NCBI GenBank assembly: GCA_022315425.1
Contig: JAIUPT010000010.1
Coordinates: forward strand, 744,001 to 808,000
DNA: 64,000 nt
Reading direction: 5' to 3'
Source: Pseudevernia furfuracea
Taxonomy: Eukaryota; Ascomycota; Lecanoromycetes; Lecanorales; Parmeliaceae
Positions 57,906 through 64,000 of the stretch are shown piece by piece (the stretch's first letter is position 1; the number at the start of each line of letters is the position of its first letter). Under the pieces are notes generated by a model. That model saw only the letters and a list, made by a program, of their open reading frames with translations, ran no database searches and was not told the DNA's origin. Both the position numbers and the translations under genes were made by a program.

Positions 57906-58043
57906 AGAACAAGGATTCTCCGGTCCTCCCGTTTCAGTTGCACAACCATGCACAAATCATCGCTGGCGGCTTCTGCTAGGTCTAACGCTGCTGTTCCGGT
58001 GCGCTACTAGGCTAGATGCAAATCGCGTTCGGCCAATACTAAT

Positions 58044-58802
58044 TCACCAAATGATAGCCAATGGTGTCACTACTTTGTGAGAGACTCGACTATTTGTTCT
58101 CATCGTCGAGAAGATCTCGACGATGAAGGTCGATGCTTGCAAGGGGACAGACCCTTGCCCACCTCGTAAAGGCCGAGGAAAAAGCGTCTCAAGGAAGTAT
58201 TCCTTCGTATGTGCACTGATGTTCGTAGCCAGAAAAACACCGGTCAATAAATATTTTGCAACTTTCATCGAGACAAATATTCCAATCATTGGAATATTGC
58301 TACAACTTCTCGCCGGCAACCGTTCCATTCCCTTTCTGCATCTCCCGCCCACCGAGCATGACGTAACCTGATCCGTATCCGATCCACCTCTCCAGCACTC
58401 ACCCAAGCTTGCACTCTTATATCGCCGATACGGCCCAACACGTCTCGCACACTCCTCATTCATTTCCGCCGCGTCTCGACCAACGTCCAGCCAATTTCCC
58501 CTATCATGATCTATTGCGTCTTGCATTTCCACCACGACTTCGCACTCGTTGTACGTTCGGGAGACTGGAAGCTTGAAGCCATCGTCGGCACCGCCGCTGT
58601 GGAATACGCCGACGGTATGGTCGATGGGGAAACGAAGGATGGTGCCGGCGCAGGCGGAGATGGAGATGCGTCCGGGTAAGGGAACGCAGTGGACGTGTTT
58701 GGAATCTTGGATGATATCAATAGGCGAATGATTGTTGCTAATTTGGTGGATATGAGTGGTGGGAGTGATTGCGGTGAAGACAATGAACACGGAAAAGGAG
58801 AG
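58044..58802 (-). CDS. Secreted-type open frame lacking an ATG start
   Basis: The minus-strand frame is open from about 58810 to 58044. It begins PPSLSFSVFIVFTAITP, which looks like a signal peptide. It continues with HVHCVPLPGRISISACAGTI, VSRTYNECEVVVEM and WLDVGRDAAEMNEECARRVGPYR, a pattern of a fungal secreted cysteine-containing protein. There is no ATG in the frame before the hydrophobic stretch and no obvious upstream exon. It is either a non-ATG start, an undetected first exon, or a pseudogene that lost its start. The region after about 58380 may not be coding. Confidence 0.4.
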   Translation of the reverse strand, partial: LSFSVFIVFTAITPTTHIHQISNNHSPIDIIQDSKHVHCVPLPGRISISACAGTILRFPIDHTVGVFHSGGADDGFKLPVSRTYNECEVVVEMQDAIDHDRGNWLDVGRDAAEMNEECARRVGPYRRYKSASLGECWRGGSDTDQVTSCSVGGRCRKGMERLPARSCSNIPMIGIFVSMKVAKYLLTGVFLATNISAHTKEYFLETLFPRPLRGGQGSVPLQASTFIVEIFSTMRTNSRVSHKVVTPLAIIW

Positions 58803-58805
58803 GCT

Positions 58806-59371
58806 GGGTGGTAATCTTACCTTCTTCTATTGCGAATGACAAGGGTAGAGTCTTGTTTGTCTTATCTATCAACGGAGGACAGGCAGGCCCCTCCTCTATA
58901 AAAGGCGATCTCTGCGTAAATTGCGCCCCGAGGACCTTCTTTCCTTATGCGCCAGTCACGCGCTCAAGCGAGAGATCAAACGTTGAGACGCTGTGGGTAA
59001 ATTATACGTGCGAGACGAAGATACGGATACGGATACAGACTCATACACCAGATTCTAGCCCAAAGTTCTGGATTGTTTCCATGTTCTTTGGAGCTGGGAT
59101 TGGGTGAGCAGCAGGGATGCCAACCCCAAACGTTTTCCAAGAAGAAACAGCTCCTGCCCGATGCTGGCAGGCAAGCTACTTTGGGCTCTAGCCAGGAAAC
59201 GTATACAATCACCAAGCTGACCTAACAAACTGTCTCCCCGCTCGTCTCAGACAAAAAGGACCAAGGTGCAACTTGTGCTACATTCCTTTCATTGGAACGT
59301 CCTATGGTCTTCTCCCCTACGGACAGATCTCTACAGTAATTCAATATGACGGGATGGTCGGGCAGCTTTCA
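58806..59371. other. Intergenic region
   Basis: No gene recognised. It has a good TATA-like element on the plus strand (CTATAAAAGG, 58896-58905), but no plausible ORF follows it. Confidence 0.4.
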
Positions 59372-60826
59372 TCACTTTACCTCCTGCGTATCTACCATCC
59401 TAGGCGCTCTGTACCGCAGCATCCCGTAGGCTAATTTGCCCGTTCGAACGTCATCCACATCGAACGTCAGGGCCCTATGTTGCTCTTCCCCCCGGTCAGC
59501 TCCAGTCACATAGAGCGAAAGTCCCCACACGATGTTATAAAGTTCAATCCATGACATGATGTGAGGTACGCTGGCAAAGATCGTGATGCGGACGCCTTTC
59601 AGAGCTCGAAAGAAGTGGTTACCAGGAACTGGATCTGGACCGTGTCCCATGTACGACGGGCGGATCTGGTCCAGAGCAGCCCCGATGGCGTCGTCGAGGT
59701 CGCGCCATGGGATGGACCGTCCACGGTAATTGAAGTTGATGATCAGTGGTGTGTCTGGGATAGGAAACGGCGTCGGATCTAGTGGCAATGAGGCGGTCGT
59801 GTTGAGCGGAACTCTTTTCGTCACTTCCAGGCTTGGGGGGTTATATCCCACCGACGCGACTCCCACGTTGCCATGGCCTACGAATACAATGTGGCATGCC
59901 AGGACTTGGTAATGTTCTGGCGTCCCGACCATGAAACTGTATATTCCGCCCAAGACCCACGACAATTGCTTCCAGGTCATAATTATCCCCTCGTTCGCGA
60001 GTACGATAATATGGATACCGTCTTTTTCGTACTCGAATCGGTCGCCAGTGATAGGTGAGGCGGGATGCTGAATTAGAGGGCTACTGATATGCAAGTAGGC
60101 GCCTTCGAAGGCTACCCAGACATTTGAGATGGGGATAGCCGGGCCAAGGAAGCCGAAGACTAGGGTGAATGGAGTGTCGGGTATTCGAAAAGGGATGGCG
60201 TTTGCTGTCAGTGACTTTCTTGAGGGATCCGTGGCAGCCAATAAAAGCCTTGTGTCGTTTGAGTTCGTCAGGTTGGATAGTGGTGAATTCGCAGATTGAA
60301 GACCGCGGGAAGGGTGGTTAGGAGCAAGCCCATCTCCGATCTTAGTGCCATCTATGATAATCTCGAATGATAACTCTTGCATATGCTGCCGGCTAGTTGC
60401 TATATCACCATTCATAAAATTGGCAACCTGACGCAGCACCGAATTTAATTGCCGCCGTGACAATCGACGGCGCGGAACCCCGGTGACGCCAATCTGTACA
60501 CTGCCGCCCACAGCACGGTACTGAAATTTACCGTTCGTTACCGGGTCGTTGGGACGATCAAGGAGGAAAGGGTATATCCGAGTGATAGCGCCGCTGAAAG
60601 CGGCGTTGACCGCAGAAGCTGGAATTTGAGAAGTGAAGCGGTCAAAGGCCAAAGAGGTCGGTGAAGGGAAGGAGGTTGACTCTGTGAGATAGTTCGAAGA
60701 GTTTGTGGCGTCTTGTGATGCAACGAAGCTTTCATTCCTAGCATCGGACAGTGAAAGCACCGTTGTCGGAACGGTGAGAAGTGATTGGAGAAAGAGCGTG
60801 AAGAGGAGTGCACCGAGGGTGTGCAT
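59372..60826 (-). CDS. Secreted protein with three tandem copies of a ~115-residue module
   Basis: Single exon, 484 residues. A signal peptide (MHTLGALLFTLFLQSLLTVPTTV) is followed by a Ser/Thr/Asn-rich linker with several N-glycosylation sites. The rest is three related modules, near residues 60-160, 205-330 and 345-475. Each starts around an IP(D/A) turn, has AxxGAI.../AFEGAYLHI/AIGAAL near its first third and a FxYxxxGVxI-like strand in the middle. Each then has (S/T)WxxLxxVxxGIxxFM and ends HxxLxFxI...VGxG. Copies are diverged but alignable by eye. No family is recognised. It is probably an extracellular or cell-wall protein. Confidence 0.72.
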   Translation of the reverse strand: MHTLGALLFTLFLQSLLTVPTTVLSLSDARNESFVASQDATNSSNYLTESTSFPSPTSLAFDRFTSQIPASAVNAAFSGAITRIYPFLLDRPNDPVTNGKFQYRAVGGSVQIGVTGVPRRRLSRRQLNSVLRQVANFMNGDIATSRQHMQELSFEIIIDGTKIGDGLAPNHPSRGLQSANSPLSNLTNSNDTRLLLAATDPSRKSLTANAIPFRIPDTPFTLVFGFLGPAIPISNVWVAFEGAYLHISSPLIQHPASPITGDRFEYEKDGIHIIVLANEGIIMTWKQLSWVLGGIYSFMVGTPEHYQVLACHIVFVGHGNVGVASVGYNPPSLEVTKRVPLNTTASLPLDPTPFPIPDTPLIINFNYRGRSIPWRDLDDAIGAALDQIRPSYMGHGPDPVPGNHFFRALKGVRITIFASVPHIMSWIELYNIVWGLSLYVTGADRGEEQHRALTFDVDDVRTGKLAYGMLRYRAPRMVDTQEVK

Positions 60827-61338
60827 TGGTGTGCCTCTTTTTCACGCTGTCAATAGAAATTGACTATTCTAAAACAGTTGAAGATGATGAAGCTAAGAAG
60901 AAAGTAATCAGGTATCTGATAAAAAAAATGGTCTTGGACAGCGTGGGTAAACGTTGCGGTTTGCCGCATGTGGTGGTGGGTGATCGATGTAACCGCTCCT
61001 TGCGATATTTTCGGAACGGTGATAAACGCTCGGTTCTCAACTGGCTGGTCTTACGCGACGGGCTTGGTCCTCGACAATACACCTAGACTCTAACAAGTAG
61101 GTCGAGCCATGAAGATGCGAACGTAAATACGAACCGAATTCCGGGTGTGCCACTTCAATTCAGCCATGTCATAAGGGAAAACACATCGAGTACATTCGTA
61201 ATAGCCTTAGACCGGGAACTGGGCATGGCGACAGTCGAACATACTTTGTCTGGGATGAGCGAATGTGGGTATTCTCTGCCGTGCAAATGTGGGAGTGATG
61301 GGAGCTCAAAAAAATATAAAAAAGAGATCATACGCGTT
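60827..61338. other. Intergenic region
   Basis: 512 bp upstream of the three-module gene. No gene seen. Confidence 0.4.
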
Positions 61339-61918
61339 TCACTTCGAATTCAATGAGGTCATCTGAATAAGGGCCCGATCTTCGGCCTCGAAGAATGAGA
61401 TACGAAGACCAGCTCTTGGACTTCGTGCTCTGGCCATCATTGTCACTAACTGTTGGCGAACGGCGAACAGGAGAGGGCATTCAGTGATTGTCATAATCAC
61501 GCAGAATGCGACCGAGAATTCAAGACTGATTTGTCCGAGCACGACCGTGATTGGTGCTCTTCACGATCGATTGCACATCAGGTGCGGCGGGCATCAACCA
61601 TTCGTCACCGACAGCAGAAAGCAACGAAATCAAAGTGTAATCCACCCAGCCAGAGGAGAAGACTACTGGCGTTGGCAATGTGTGATCTCCTGCGAGCTGG
61701 GCCATGGCATGCTGAATTGCATCTTCACCAATCAAGAGCAGAGGGGACAACTCTGTCATTGCGATCGGACCTTGCCGTTGGCTCCAATGCCAGTTTGAGT
61801 CGCTCTGGTGGAGAGGATTCCCGCGAAGATGTTGGGTCATTACGGTGGTATGCTCATCAAAATCAGTTTCGTCTTCTGTGCTTCCTCCTGTGATGTGCCG
61901 TTGAAGCTTTCACACTGA
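61339..61918 (-). pseudogene. Relic of a fungal membrane-associated protein, with TGG-to-TGA type stops
   Basis: Minus strand. An open frame reads LPTPVVFSSGWVDYTLISLLSAVGDEWLMP and later NHGRARTNQS-stop-ILGRILRDYDNH-stop. A second frame then continues AGLRISFFEAED to 61339. This matches a common Pezizomycotina pattern (SFGWVxYxxxALLSAVGDxRLMP...NxSWxLGRxLRDxE...AGLRVSxFEA). At both stops the expected residue is Trp, so each is TGG changed to TGA, and a frame break follows. I read it as a dead copy. The upstream part (to about 61918) is open but not recognised. Confidence 0.55.
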
Positions 61919-64000
61919 ATCAGTCCGCTGAGGTCTGTGCTTCAGGGAATTGGGGGCCGGGAGAGATATTGAGTGATCCTCCACCGTGCCATGCTCATGG
62001 CGGTCGTGAACCTAGGCGTTGCTAGCACGACTCCTTGAGGCTGGATGGTAAGAATGGTAAATTCAAAATTTGAGTTGTAAACATCATCGTGGATCGACCT
62101 ACCTACCTACACGCCCATTGAGATGTAAAAAACATCGCTACTACGCTGACAAATCGAATCACCAAGGAGATAGGAATTCTGGATGAGATGAGCTGGCAAG
62201 GACCGCACACCCTAAGTTCAGGACCATTGTTGGAACTACCTTGGAAATATCTTTGCTCTTCTTAGCTGGTGAAGCAGATGAGGATAGAAACTCCATTAAC
62301 CCTTCGTCCTCATACCCGTACAAAGAGAATGATTATCAGGACGAGCTGACAGCGGCATACTTGCCGACGCTGCTCCACCAGGCTCCGTTCTTGCAGTCTT
62401 GGCCCTGGTTCGAGACTTGAGAACTAGTCTTTGAGTCAGCTGGAATGGAATACAATTCCTCCAAATCCGCCGAGAGGCGTGAATCTGGGCAATGTACCAT
62501 CACCACTGCCAATCTCCTGCGACGTCGGTTCCGTCAGGTGGTAAGTGAGAATGAAACGCCGCTTTTGCAAAAGAAGGAACATCTTCTACTCTCGGATCAA
62601 TGCTTGCAAGATAGGTCAGATAATCGCTATATCACAAGGAAGACAGATGCAGACTCTGCTGAAATCCTCACGTCCGTGACGCTGGGACCATCTGTCCCAA
62701 ACGATCCGAAATCTCATGTTTTGCTTTCGATCTCTGTGCTTGCAGAGACTGCGGCGGAAACAAAGTCCTAATTTATGCTGGCTGGACTGGAGAAGATTGG
62801 AGACGGGAGGGAGCCTCTTGGAGCTGGGATGAGACCGACGGAGCTCGACAGTCGCTGCTTGAAGCTTGATGGTGCCCGAGGGAGCTTGGCACTCTAGCGA
62901 ACATAGTTCTCCTTGGTCGAGTCACGGCCGTCTGTCATCTAAGCACCATGAAACGCTCCGATGAAGATTGTTCCAGTTGCTTTGTTGGGGCTTGCATACA
63001 CATTGCAGTGGTTGAAGAGACTTGTGAAATGGTTCGCACGACCGACGAATGCCACTGTTAGCACTTGGCGCTTCATGAACCAGAAGATCATTCTAACACA
63101 CATATCGGCGTCAAACGGCAATTCCTCTCGCCTTGATAAAGGGGAACAGGGACCATTTCCCTGGGCTACACTGCCGAAGTGACTTACCGGGACACAGACC
63201 ACTTAACGTGACGATGTCCCATGTCGGATTCGATGGTCTGGGAAATGTAGAAGCCAACTCCCTTCTTCGATGTCAACTTCGACTGATACAATCTCTGGTC
63301 GATGGTGTATTGCCAGATCTAGTATGACTGTATTTTGGGCCAACACTTATTGTGCCCCACTGGAAAGGGAAAGGAGAAAGTTAGCCGTTAGGGACATGGG
63401 CTGTATCTATGAGAAGCAAAAGCAAGGTGCTCGCTCTGGAAAAATCTTTGAGACAACTCTCACAGGCAAATCCTGAAGGGTGTGTGATGAGAGTGAATGC
63501 CGCGGATGACTGTTTCATTTTCTGAATATAAATGAATTAGCGGCAACATTTCCAATCCAGAACGGTTCTTTAGCTCAGCTGAATTGTTTCTGTCCTCCAA
63601 CTATCAGCGCTATTCGTTGTAATTGACCGCCAGGTGCTGAATCCGGTAGCCAGTTCGAGGACAAATCGCAATCTAGGTCGAGTCAACTTTAGTGGCACAT
63701 CGTTGATCTGGCTGAAACTTCGAGTATTGCGGAGGGTTAACCAATCCCTAGAGAATTTCTCCTATATGGGGTTTTCTTTTTGTTGTTCGAAATCCTGGGT
63801 TGGTCAAAAGTTTTTTGGTTCTGTGTTTTGCTCCTTTTATGTTTTATTTATTAACTACTCACAATTTTCTGTTTTGTGAAGAATCCCAACCATCTTTCTA
63901 GCAACTCTCAATCCGAGTGAAGTCACAAGCTTGACTCTTGCTACTGTCCATCTATCACTCAGATTTTGTTTGGCCTATGACGGCGATGGATTTTTCTCAA
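61919..64000. other. 2.1-kb gene-poor right end
   Basis: No gene recognised. A plus-strand stretch at about 62187-62419 is open and reads EISLLFLAGEADEDRNS then AAYLPTLLHQAPFLQSWPWFET before a stop. It might be a relic exon. A plus-strand frame at 62445-62771 (108 codons, ATG) has no family pattern. The final 300 bp are AT-rich. Confidence 0.35.

Noticed and set aside
58896..58905. TATA box on the plus strand implying a gene at 58.93-59.3 kb
   Set aside because: No open frame or splice structure of any quality follows it on the plus strand.
62187..62419. Plus-strand open stretch with a coherent-looking protein end (LLHQAPFLQSWPWFET)
   Set aside because: It has no start, no family recognised and no splice partner; kept only as a possible relic exon.

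Overview
The window looks like nuclear DNA of a filamentous ascomycete (Pezizomycotina, possibly Leotiomycetes). The reasons are short GT-AG introns (mostly 45-85 nt), a HET-domain protein, a Pth11-type rhodopsin-like receptor, a CYA5-type PPR protein, a CYP61 sterol desaturase, and intergenic DNA rich in short TAC/GTA palindromes. No bacterial, viral, CRISPR or intact transposon features were seen. Exon structures were built by hand from reading frame, splice sites and family conservation.

Layout. 1-12 kb is housekeeping: an MMS1_N/CPSF-A-family protein running off the left edge, a Gyp8/TBC1D20-like Rab GAP, a YIPF1/2-like Golgi protein, eIF5B and SRP68. At 12.3 kb there is a tRNA-Phe(GAA) gene whose D-loop is interrupted by a 53-nt insert with spliceosomal-intron hallmarks; this is the most unusual feature of the window. 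12.8-17.9 kb is accessory: a decayed gene, a HET protein and a divergently transcribed protein with an LRAT/NlpC-like His...Asn-Cys signature. 18.5-41.6 kb is again mostly core: PPR protein, gamma-tubulin complex component, Eaf7 (NuA4), carnitine acetyltransferase, Atos-like protein, Erg5, rhodanese, Mcm3 with two cell-cycle boxes upstream, and a rhodopsin-like receptor.

41.6-48.9 kb is gene-poor. It holds a degenerate F-box/LRR-like relic carrying a short telomere-like tract and one coiled-coil protein of unknown function. 48.9-52.3 kb has a GC-rich four-TM protein and a seven-TM protein with clustered minisatellites upstream. 53-64 kb is sparse: a small secreted-type protein, the rRNA-processing factor Fyv7, a secreted-type frame without an ATG, a large secreted protein built from three copies of one module, and a pseudogene with stop codons of the TGG-to-TGA type.

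Functionally the core genes cover translation (eIF5B, SRP68, Fyv7, tRNA-Phe), membrane traffic (TBC, YIPF), mitochondrial expression (PPR), chromatin and cell cycle (Eaf7, Mcm3, gamma-tubulin complex), and acetyl-unit and sterol metabolism (carnitine acetyltransferase, Erg5). They do not form a single pathway or a biosynthetic cluster.
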